This document shows, piece after piece, positions 43,016 to 50,441 of a stretch of DNA of 64,000 nt; position 1 is the first letter of the stretch; each line of letters starts with the position of its first letter. This DNA is from Nocardia niwae NBRC 108934 = DSM 45340. GTDB lineage: Bacteria; Actinomycetota; Actinomycetes; Mycobacteriales; Mycobacteriaceae. The notes under the pieces were generated by a model. It was not told the origin of the DNA and did not search any database. It saw only the letters and a list, made by a program, of their open reading frames with translations. The stretch lies in NCBI RefSeq assembly GCF_001613465.1, contig NZ_BDCK01000037.1, positions 62,001 to 126,000 on the forward strand. The letters are read 5' to 3'. Made by a program: the position numbers and the translations under genes.

Positions 43016-44212
43016 ATGTCGACATCGAAGAAGGCCGTCCCGGAAACCTGCACGCAGGAGTTGGTGGCCGCCTGCCGTGCGGAGATTCCGGCGCTGACCG
43101 ACCGGCTGATAGCGGAGATCTTCACCGACAACCCGGAATGGACCGACTACTCGACGGTCGCCCGCGCCGACCTGGTCGACGGCTGCCGCCGCTACGTGAC
43201 CCGCATACTCGACCTGCTCGGTACGCCGACGACCGCCTTCGACGACGAGGTAGCGGCGTCCATCGGCCGGCGCCGCGCCGAACAGGGCGTGCCACTCGAA
43301 GCCATGCTGCGCACCTTCCGGCTCGGCGGGCGGATCGTGTGGGAGGTGCTGCTGGACAAGGCGGACGAACTCGCCCCCGCCGGGATTCGCGCGGTCGGCA
43401 CCGCGTTGTGGGCGGTGATCGACGGGCTGTCCTCGTCGCTGGTCACCTCCTACCGCAATACCGAACTCGAGCAGTTGCGCCGCGACGAACGCCGCCGCCA
43501 CGCTCTGCTCGAGGACCTGCTCGCCGGCCGCGCCCACGACACCACCTTCGCCGCGCGCGCCGCCCGGGAGCTGAACCTCCCGGTCGCAAGCGGCTATCTC
43601 GTCGTCGTCGCCGATGGCGGCGGCGCGGCGGTGCACACCGGCACGGAGGCAGCGTTGGCCGCGGTCGGCATTCGGTCGGTGTGGCACGATCGCGTCGACT
43701 CGACGGTGGGCTTGATAGCGGTCGAGCGCCACGACGTCGCCGCGGTATTACGACGGATCGAACCCCGCATCCGCGGACGAGCAGGCGCCTCCCCCGCGGT
43801 CAGCGGGCTGGCGCAGGTCGGCACGGCGCACGGCTGGGCGCTGCTGACACTGCAGACCCTGCCCCTGGACGCGACGGGACTCGTGCCGCTGCACCAGCGC
43901 TTCCAGCACGCGCTGCTGCTGCGCTCGACCGACCTGACCGACATGCTGATCACGCACACACTCGGTCCGGTCCTGGCGCTGCCCGCCCCCGAACGTGCGA
44001 CACTGCTGGACACCTTGGCCGCCTGGCTGGCGCAGGACTGCTCCGCGGCCCATGCCGCGGCGCGACTGCACTGCCACCGCAACACCGTCATCAATCGGCT
44101 CCACCGCGTCTCGACCCTGCTCGGCCGCCCGCTCGACGGCCAGCGCAACTATGTGGAACTGTCCCTGGCGCTGGCTGCGCTCGATCTCGTCGGGCCACCG
44201 GACGGAGCCTGA
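43016..44212 (+). CDS. PucR/CdaR-family transcriptional regulator
   Basis: A 398-residue regulator. The N-terminal 170 residues form a helical sensory domain (RsbRD-like), the middle is a degenerate GGDEF-like region typical of this family, and the C-terminus has the PucR helix-turn-helix: AARLHCHRNTVINRLHRVST, then YVELSLALAAL. ATG 43016 has AAGGA 11 bases upstream. It lies upstream of, and on the same strand as, the dehydrogenase operon, 165 bases away, which suggests that it controls it. It also diverges from the molybdate regulator. Confidence 0.87.
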   Translation: MSTSKKAVPETCTQELVAACRAEIPALTDRLIAEIFTDNPEWTDYSTVARADLVDGCRRYVTRILDLLGTPTTAFDDEVAASIGRRRAEQGVPLEAMLRTFRLGGRIVWEVLLDKADELAPAGIRAVGTALWAVIDGLSSSLVTSYRNTELEQLRRDERRRHALLEDLLAGRAHDTTFAARAARELNLPVASGYLVVVADGGGAAVHTGTEAALAAVGIRSVWHDRVDSTVGLIAVERHDVAAVLRRIEPRIRGRAGASPAVSGLAQVGTAHGWALLTLQTLPLDATGLVPLHQRFQHALLLRSTDLTDMLITHTLGPVLALPAPERATLLDTLAAWLAQDCSAAHAAARLHCHRNTVINRLHRVSTLLGRPLDGQRNYVELSLALAALDLVGPPDGA

Positions 44213-44377
44213 TGCCACCGACCTCTCCTCGCTCGATTGGGCGCTGAGCCCAATTCGATGACCGCACTACTGGGCTTCGTGGCGATTGTCTGTGCACTCC
44301 GCTACCGCAACACTCGATAGCGATCCGCCCCACAACCAATGGTGGATCGAATCAATCGAGGACGAGGAGCACCACGA

Positions 44378-45829
44378 GTGCCGGATTTCGATCTACTGGT
44401 GGTCGGCGGTGGCCCGGGCGGATATGTCGCGGCCATCCGCGCAGCCCAACGCGGCCTGCGTGTCGGCTTGGTGGAGAAGGAGCGCCCGGGCGGAGTCTGC
44501 CTGAACTGGGGCTGTATTCCCACCAAAGCGATGCTGCGCTCCGCGGAGATCTTCCAGACCATCACCGCCGCAGCTGATTTCGGCATCCACGCCGACAACG
44601 TGCGCTATGACTTCGCCGCGGTGCGCCGCCGCAAGGACGACATCGTCGAGCGACTCACCGGCGGTGTGGCGAGCCTGCTCGCCGCGAACGGCGTCACGGT
44701 GATCGAAGGGCATGCGCGCTTCACCGGCCCGACCAGTGTCGAAGTGTTCGAGGCGGGCAGCTCGCCGATCTTCCCGGGCGGCCCCCGCTACGCCGCCGCA
44801 CCGACCGCGACCGCCACCCGCACGCTCAGCGCGAAGGATGTCGTCATCGCGACCGGATCGGTGCCCGCGCGGCTGCCGATTCCGGGCGCGGACCTGCCGG
44901 GCGTCATCACCTCCGACGGCGCGTTCGGGCTGACCGAGGTGCCCGGACGCCTGGTCGTCATCGGCGGCAGTGCGGTCGGCGCGGAATGGGCCAGCCTGTT
45001 CGCGAGCTTCGGCAGCCAGGTCACCGTCGTCGAAATGCAGGACACCTTGGTCCCGCTGGAGGACGCCGATGTGGGCGCCGCACTGGGACGGTCGTTCACC
45101 GAGCGCGGCATCACCGTGCTCACCGGCTCCACGGTCGAGGCCATCACGCAGGCCGACGCGCTGCGGGTGACCGTGGCGGGCGAGCACGCGCGCGAACTGG
45201 CCGCGGACGTGGTGCTGGTCGGCGTCGGACGCCGTCCGAATACCGCCGACCTCGGTCTGGACACCGCCGGAGTAGCCACCGACACCCGCGGCTTCATCCC
45301 CGTGGATGAGCAGTTGCGCACCGGAGTCGAGCACGTCTACGCCATCGGCGACGTCACCGGCCGCGCCCTGCTCGCGCACGTCGCCTCGCACCAAGGGCTC
45401 ACCGCCGCCGACGTGATCGCCGGGCACCCGGCGCACATCGACTACACCGCGATCCCCGCCGCTACCTTCACCCACCCCGAGATCGCCAGCGTCGGGCTCA
45501 CGGAGGCGAAGGCCCGCGCTGCCGGGCACGACGTCGTCACCGCGCGCTTCCCCTTCGCGGCGCTGGGCCGGGCCCAGACCTTCGGCGACACCGAGGGCTT
45601 CGTGAAAATCGTCGCCGGACAGCGTCATCGGGAAGTGCTCGGCGTGCACATCATCGGCCCGTCGGCCAGTGACCTGATCACCGAAGGCGCACTGGCCATT
45701 TCCCTGGAGGCGACGCTCGACGAACTCGCCGACACCATCCACGCCCACCCCACTCTCGGCGAGATCGGCATGGAGGCGGCCCTGGCCGGGCTCGGACTGC
45801 CCGTGCACATCGCGCCCAGGAAGCGTTGA
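44378..45829 (+). CDS. lpdA: Dihydrolipoamide dehydrogenase (E3)
   Basis: A 483-residue flavoprotein disulfide reductase: FAD motif VVGGGPGGYVAAIRAAQ, redox-active CLNWGCIPTKA, NAD motif VIGGSAVGAEWAS, second FAD motif VYAIGDVTGRALLAH and the C-terminal catalytic IHAHPTLGEIGMEAA (His-Glu pair). It reoxidises lipoamide on E2. GTG 44378 has AGGAG about 8 bases upstream; the longer frame from 44339 lacks one. A short insertion around residues 127-147 (Pro/Ala/Thr-rich) is unusual. It is the first gene of the E3-E1alpha-E1beta-E2 operon. Confidence 0.93.
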   Translation: MPDFDLLVVGGGPGGYVAAIRAAQRGLRVGLVEKERPGGVCLNWGCIPTKAMLRSAEIFQTITAAADFGIHADNVRYDFAAVRRRKDDIVERLTGGVASLLAANGVTVIEGHARFTGPTSVEVFEAGSSPIFPGGPRYAAAPTATATRTLSAKDVVIATGSVPARLPIPGADLPGVITSDGAFGLTEVPGRLVVIGGSAVGAEWASLFASFGSQVTVVEMQDTLVPLEDADVGAALGRSFTERGITVLTGSTVEAITQADALRVTVAGEHARELAADVVLVGVGRRPNTADLGLDTAGVATDTRGFIPVDEQLRTGVEHVYAIGDVTGRALLAHVASHQGLTAADVIAGHPAHIDYTAIPAATFTHPEIASVGLTEAKARAAGHDVVTARFPFAALGRAQTFGDTEGFVKIVAGQRHREVLGVHIIGPSASDLITEGALAISLEATLDELADTIHAHPTLGEIGMEAALAGLGLPVHIAPRKR

Positions 45830-45840
45830 GGAGCCCTGCC

Positions 45841-47004
45841 GTGACCACCAGCACCACCGCCCGCACACCGAGCCGCAAGACGACGCGGCCCGCTGCCGCG
45901 CGATCCTCCGCGCCGGCCCAGCCCGGCGCCGAGAACCGCGAGACCGACGCCGCCGCGCAGCACTCGGGGGACGCCGCCGACGCACGCATCGCCGCGGAGG
46001 ATCCCGGCACGCTGCGGGGGCTGTACCGCGACATGCTGTTCGTGCGCCGCTTCGAGGAGCGCACCGCGCAGAGCTACCAGCAGGCGAAGATCGGCGGCTA
46101 CTGCCATCTCAACCTCGGCGAGGAGGCCACCGTGGTCGGGCTCGGCGCGGCCATGCGCCCCACCGACTACCTGTTCACCAACTACCGCGAGCACGGCTAC
46201 GCGCTGGCCAAAGGCATCGAGCCCGGCCGGGTCATGGCGGAACTGTACGGCCGTTCCACCGGCACCTCTAAGGGCTGGGGCGGCTCCATGCACATGTACG
46301 ACACCGCGACCCGCATGCTGGGTGGTTACGCCATCGTGGGCGGCCAGGTTCCGCTGGCCGTCGGCGCGGCGCTGGCCATCGACTACCGCGGCGACGACGA
46401 CGTGGTCGTGTGCCAAATGGGCGAGGGCACGACGAACATCGGCGCGTTCCACGAGTCGCTGAACATCGCGGCCCTGTGGAACCTGCCGGTGGTGTTCCTG
46501 GTGATCAACAACCAGACCGGGATGGGCACCACGGTCGAACGCTCCTCCGCCGAACCGGATCTGTGGAAGAGAGCCGCCTCCTACCGCATGCGCGGGGAGC
46601 GCGTCGACGGCACCGATGTCCTCGCCGTCCGCGACATGGCCGGCGAGCTGATCGAAACCGCCCGCCGGGAGCGCAAACCCGCACTGCTCGAGGCGGTCAG
46701 TCACCGCCTCAAGGGCCATTCCGTAGTCGATCCGGCGAGATACCGCACCGAGGACGCGGTGGCGACCGCCCGGAGCAACGATCCGGTCGACCGCTGGCGT
46801 GACGCGCTGCTGACCGCCGGTGTGCTGGACGAGGATTCCGCGGCCGCGCTCGAAGCCGAGGTGGCCGACGCGGTCGCCGACGCGGTCGAATTCGCCGACG
46901 CCAGTCCGCATCCGGAGCCGTCGAGCCTGTTCGACTTCAATTACGCGACGCCCGTGGCGGGCGACTCGCGCCGTCTGCCCGCCGATCCGCTCTTCACCAC
47001 GTAA
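45841..47004 (+). CDS. pdhA: Pyruvate (2-oxoacid) dehydrogenase E1 component alpha subunit
   Basis: A 387-residue thiamine-diphosphate enzyme subunit: SKGWGGSMHMYD phosphorylation-loop region, YAIVGGQVPLAVGAALA, and the ThDP-magnesium motif beginning G194-E195-G196 (GEG instead of GDG) and ending INN. A low-complexity Ala/Pro/Thr tail of about 50 residues precedes the conserved part. GTG 45841 has GAGGAG 7 bases upstream. It pairs with E1beta to decarboxylate pyruvate and acylate E2. An acetoin dehydrogenase role is possible, but the motifs look more PDH-like. Confidence 0.9.
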   Translation: MTTSTTARTPSRKTTRPAAARSSAPAQPGAENRETDAAAQHSGDAADARIAAEDPGTLRGLYRDMLFVRRFEERTAQSYQQAKIGGYCHLNLGEEATVVGLGAAMRPTDYLFTNYREHGYALAKGIEPGRVMAELYGRSTGTSKGWGGSMHMYDTATRMLGGYAIVGGQVPLAVGAALAIDYRGDDDVVVCQMGEGTTNIGAFHESLNIAALWNLPVVFLVINNQTGMGTTVERSSAEPDLWKRAASYRMRGERVDGTDVLAVRDMAGELIETARRERKPALLEAVSHRLKGHSVVDPARYRTEDAVATARSNDPVDRWRDALLTAGVLDEDSAAALEAEVADAVADAVEFADASPHPEPSSLFDFNYATPVAGDSRRLPADPLFTT

Positions 47005-47014
47005 GGACACCACC

Positions 47015-48007
47015 GTGGCTGTCATGACCTACCGCGAAGCGCTGCGCGAAACCCTCCGCGAGCAGATGCGGCGCGACGACGATGTCTTCCTCATCGGGGA
47101 GGAGATCGGCGTCTTCGAAGGCTCCTACAAGATCACCGCCGGACTGCTGGCCGAATTCGGCGAGAAGCGGGTCCGCGACACTCCCATCGCCGAGGAGGGC
47201 TTCGTCGGGGCGGCGATCGGTGCCGCCATGCTCGGGCTGCGTCCGGTCGTGGAGATCATGACGATCAACTTCTCGCTGCTGGCGTTGGATCAGATCGTCA
47301 ACCACGCCGCCAAGATCTACGGCATGTTCGGCGGACAGACCAGCGTGCCGATGGTCATCCGCACCCCGGGCGGCGGCGGCCAGCAGCTGGGCGCGACACA
47401 TTCGCAGAACGTGGAGCTGTATTACGCGTTCGTTCCGGGCCTGAAAGTGGTCGCGCCGAGCACGCCGGCCGACGCGCGGGCGCTGCTCGAGGCCGCCATC
47501 GCAGACGACGATCCGGTGCTGTTCCTGGAGAACCTGTCGCTCTACAACACCAAAGGTGAAGTGCCGGACAACCTTCCGGCAGCACAGATCGGCAAGGCCG
47601 CGGTCACGAGGACCGGTTCCGACATCACGCTGATCGGCTACTCCCGCATGGCCACGGTCTGCTCCGAAGTCGCCGAACGACTCGCCGCCGACGGTTTCTC
47701 GGCCGAGGTCGTCGACCTGCGCAGCCTTCGTCCGCTCGACCGCGCCACCCTGGTCGAATCCGTCCGTAAAACCGGCTGCGCCGTGATCGGCGAGGACGAC
47801 TGGCTCACCTACGGCATCGGCGCCGAGGTCGCCGCCTCCCTCTCCGACGGCGCCTTCGACTATCTGGACGCCCCGGTTCGCCGGGTGGCCATGGCCGAGG
47901 TGCCGCTGCCCTATGCCAAGCCGCTCGAACGGCTCGCCCTGCCGTCGGCCGATTCGCTGTACACCGCCGCCGTGGAAACCCTCACGGCCGTCGGCAAGCG
48001 ACGCTGA
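47015..48007 (+). CDS. pdhB: Pyruvate (2-oxoacid) dehydrogenase E1 component beta subunit
   Basis: A 330-residue transketolase-type subunit: MTYREALRETLREQM start, FLIGEEIGVFEGSYKIT, DTPIAEEGFVGAAIGAAMLG with the ThDP-activating Glu, and TPGGGGQQLGATHSQ. The C-terminal domain has VVDLRSLRPLDRATLVESV. GTG 47015 has AAGGA 7 bases upstream, and the gene is 10 bases from E1alpha, so they are co-translated. It forms the alpha2beta2 E1 complex with the preceding gene product. Confidence 0.93.
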   Translation: MAVMTYREALRETLREQMRRDDDVFLIGEEIGVFEGSYKITAGLLAEFGEKRVRDTPIAEEGFVGAAIGAAMLGLRPVVEIMTINFSLLALDQIVNHAAKIYGMFGGQTSVPMVIRTPGGGGQQLGATHSQNVELYYAFVPGLKVVAPSTPADARALLEAAIADDDPVLFLENLSLYNTKGEVPDNLPAAQIGKAAVTRTGSDITLIGYSRMATVCSEVAERLAADGFSAEVVDLRSLRPLDRATLVESVRKTGCAVIGEDDWLTYGIGAEVAASLSDGAFDYLDAPVRRVAMAEVPLPYAKPLERLALPSADSLYTAAVETLTAVGKRR

Positions 48008-48026
48008 GACACCAGAGGACGCATCC

Positions 48027-49289
48027 ATGCCCGAAATCACCATGCCCCGCCTCTCCGACACCATGGAGGAAGGCGTCATCGTCTCCTGGCTCAAGCAGGT
48101 GGGCGATCCGGTCGAGCGAGGCGAAGTCCTCGCGGAGATCGAAACCGACAAGGCGCTCATGGAACTGGAGGCCTACGACGACGGCGTACTCGAGCAGATT
48201 CTCGCCGTGGCGGGCGCTCGGGTGCCGATCGGGACGCCCATCGGGCTCATCGGCGACGGCAGCGGCGCCACCGCGAGCGGTAGCGGACCTGACCCCGCGC
48301 CACCCGCACCCGCCGAGCGGGCTCCTCGCCACGATGTCGCCGAGCCGGGCACTCGCACAGTGCCGGCTGCCACCGCCGGTGAAACCGTCGCAGCCGATAC
48401 CCGCGGACCAGCGGGCCGGAAGAAGTCGTCGCCGCTGGCGCGCAAGATCGCCGACGAACTCGGTGTCGACCTCTCCGCCGTGGTGGGCACCGGCCCGGGC
48501 GGACGCATCGTCCGCCAGGATGTCGAATCCGCGCATCGCGCAGCGGAACTCGACACGCCTCTGGCAGCCGCTCCGCCGACCGGATTCTCCCCGGCGCAGG
48601 GCGACTACGAGGAGATTCCGCTGACCGGTATCCAACGGGTGTCGGCCACGCGGCTCACCGAGAGCAAACAGCAGGCTCCACACATCTATCTGACCACCGC
48701 GATCGACGTCACCGAGCTGTTCGGCTTCCGTACGCAGGTGAACGCCACGCTGGCACAGACCGGCGCGAAGGTCAGCGTGAACGATCTGCTGATCAAAGCC
48801 GTCGCCGTGACACTGCGGGGCAACCCCTCGGTCAACGTCTCGTTCGCCGGTCAGAAGCTGTTGCGCCACCGTGGCATACACCTCGGCATGGCGGTCGCGA
48901 CCCCCGCGGGCCTGCTCGTCCCGGTACTGCGCGACGCGGATCGGAAAAGCGTGTCCGAGATCGCCGCCGAGAGTCGCGACAAAGCCGAGCGCGCCCGTGA
49001 ACGCAAGCTGCGGGCCGAGGAAATGAGCGGCGGCACCTTCACCATCTCCAACCTGGGGATGTTCGGGATCGAGCACTTCACCGCCGTGATCAACCCACCG
49101 GAGGCGGCCATCCTGGCCGTCGGCGCAGCCACCGACGAACTGCGCCTGGACGACGGTCACGTCGTGACCCGGAAGATCCTGCGGGTCACCCTGTCCGCCG
49201 ATCATCGTGTCATCGACGGAGCCGTGGCCGCGCAATTCCTGCAACAGCTGAAGGAATTGCTCGAACACCCGCTCCGCATCGTGACCTGA
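48027..49289 (+). CDS. pdhC: Dihydrolipoamide acetyltransferase (E2)
   Basis: A 420-residue acyltransferase with one lipoyl domain (ETDKALMELEA, lipoylated Lys42), a Pro/Ala linker, a peripheral-subunit-binding domain (SPLARKIADELGVDLSAVVG at about residues 132-151) and the catalytic domain with SADHRVIDG (His393, Asp397). The single lipoyl domain distinguishes it from the mycobacterial SucB/DlaT type. ATG 48027 begins the canonical MPEITMPRLSDTMEEG. It is the last gene of the operon and is followed by a perfect terminator hairpin. Confidence 0.93.
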   Translation: MPEITMPRLSDTMEEGVIVSWLKQVGDPVERGEVLAEIETDKALMELEAYDDGVLEQILAVAGARVPIGTPIGLIGDGSGATASGSGPDPAPPAPAERAPRHDVAEPGTRTVPAATAGETVAADTRGPAGRKKSSPLARKIADELGVDLSAVVGTGPGGRIVRQDVESAHRAAELDTPLAAAPPTGFSPAQGDYEEIPLTGIQRVSATRLTESKQQAPHIYLTTAIDVTELFGFRTQVNATLAQTGAKVSVNDLLIKAVAVTLRGNPSVNVSFAGQKLLRHRGIHLGMAVATPAGLLVPVLRDADRKSVSEIAAESRDKAERARERKLRAEEMSGGTFTISNLGMFGIEHFTAVINPPEAAILAVGAATDELRLDDGHVVTRKILRVTLSADHRVIDGAVAAQFLQQLKELLEHPLRIVT

Positions 49290-49305
49290 TCCCCACGGCC
49301 GGTCG

Positions 49306-49332
49306 CTTGCCGCACCGAGCCGGTGCGGCAAG
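49306..49332 (+). terminator. Terminator of the dehydrogenase operon
   Basis: CTTGCCGCACCG and its perfect complement CGGTGCGGCAAG flank the triloop AGC, a 12-bp stem 17 bases after the E2 stop and before the convergent gene ending at 49343. Confidence 0.82.
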
Positions 49333-49342
49333 GGCGCAGCTG

Positions 49343-49816
49343 TCAGCCCGCCGCCTTCTGCACCAGGTCGCCGATCCTCGCCTCGTCGGCCGCGGTCAGT
49401 TTCGTCAAGGCGAAGGCAGTCGGCCACATGGTGCCGTCGTCGAGGCCGGCGATGTCGTTGAAACCGAAGGTGGCGTAGCGGGATTTGAACTTCTCCGCGC
49501 TCTGGAAGAAGCAGAGGACTTTGCCGTCCTTGGCGTACGCGGGCATGCCGTACCAGAGTTTCGGGGACAAGTCCGGGGCGCTGGCCTTGACGACGGCGTG
49601 CAGCCGCTCGGCCATGACCCGGTCGGATTCCGACATCCCGGCGATCTTCGCGAGCACGTCCTTCTCTCCGTCCGCCTTCGCCGCCCGCGAGCCCCGGCGC
49701 GCGGCCGTCTTCAGCTCCGCGGCGTGCTCTTTCATCGCGGCTCGTTCCTCGTCGGTGAATCCGACGGAGGCCTTGGTCTTGGTGCTGGTGCGTGTGGTGG
49801 TCTTCTGCGCGTTCAT
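49343..49816 (-). CDS. DUF1801/YdhG-like protein
   Basis: A 157-residue protein with a charged, helical N-terminal half (Lys/Thr-rich tail, then ERAAMKEHAAELKTAARRGS) and a C-terminal DUF1801-type domain: LSPKLWYGMPAYAKDGKVLC followed by FFQSAEKFKSRYATFGFND. The family is frataxin-like in fold and uncharacterised in function. ATG 49816 has AGGAG 8 bases upstream. It is followed closely, on the same strand upstream, by the VOC gene, so the two may form one transcript. Confidence 0.8.
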   Translation of the reverse strand: MNAQKTTTRTSTKTKASVGFTDEERAAMKEHAAELKTAARRGSRAAKADGEKDVLAKIAGMSESDRVMAERLHAVVKASAPDLSPKLWYGMPAYAKDGKVLCFFQSAEKFKSRYATFGFNDIAGLDDGTMWPTAFALTKLTAADEARIGDLVQKAAG

Positions 49817-49868
49817 GACGTGGTCTCCTGTGTGGCGTCTGGGATGAGGGTGGTTCGGGTTTCGGCGC

Positions 49869-50225
49869 TCAGCGGTCCTGGATCAGCCCGAGGACATTGC
49901 CGTCGGTGTCGGTGATGGTGGCGACCAGGCGGCCGCCGCCGACGTCGTGCGCGGGCTCGGTCAGGGTGGCGCCCGCGGCGGTCACCTCCGCGAGCTTCGC
50001 CTCCATGTCCGGCACGTGCCAGTAGGCCACCGGTGCGGTCAGCCCTTGCGGCCCGCCGTTCGGCACCAGCCCGATGTGCTGGCCTTCGGCGTCGAAGCCG
50101 ACGTAGTAGGACGTGTCGGTCTGCGGTGGCACGCCGAGCAGGGCGGTGAACAGCGCCTTGGCCGCCGCCAGGTCCGACACGGGATGCAGGACGGTCTTGA
50201 TTCCCTGCGTGGGAGAGCTGGACAT
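49869..50225 (-). CDS. VOC-family protein
   Basis: A 118-residue VOC protein with KTVLHPVSDLAAAKALFTAL in the first module and VAYWHVPDMEAKLAEVTAAG in the second, ending VATITDTDGNVLGLIQDR. ATG 50225 has GGAG 5 bases upstream. It lies 52 bases before the DUF1801-like gene on the minus strand. Substrate unknown. Confidence 0.85.
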   Translation of the reverse strand: MSSSPTQGIKTVLHPVSDLAAAKALFTALLGVPPQTDTSYYVGFDAEGQHIGLVPNGGPQGLTAPVAYWHVPDMEAKLAEVTAAGATLTEPAHDVGGGRLVATITDTDGNVLGLIQDR

Positions 50226-50441
50226 GATCACTCCTTCGAGTCGTCGGTCACGTGGTCCCGGTGCTCGCCTGTCGAGGTGAACCGGACTGCTCACAGCATC
50301 TCCCCCGGCCCCACCGACCCACATCCGTGGCGACCACGGAACCGACCACGGATCCGCGACACCGAGCGTCCACGATGGCGCCACCGGTACAGAACCGACC
50401 GCGCAGTCTGAGTGCTACGGGAGTACGGCAGAATCGGTGCC

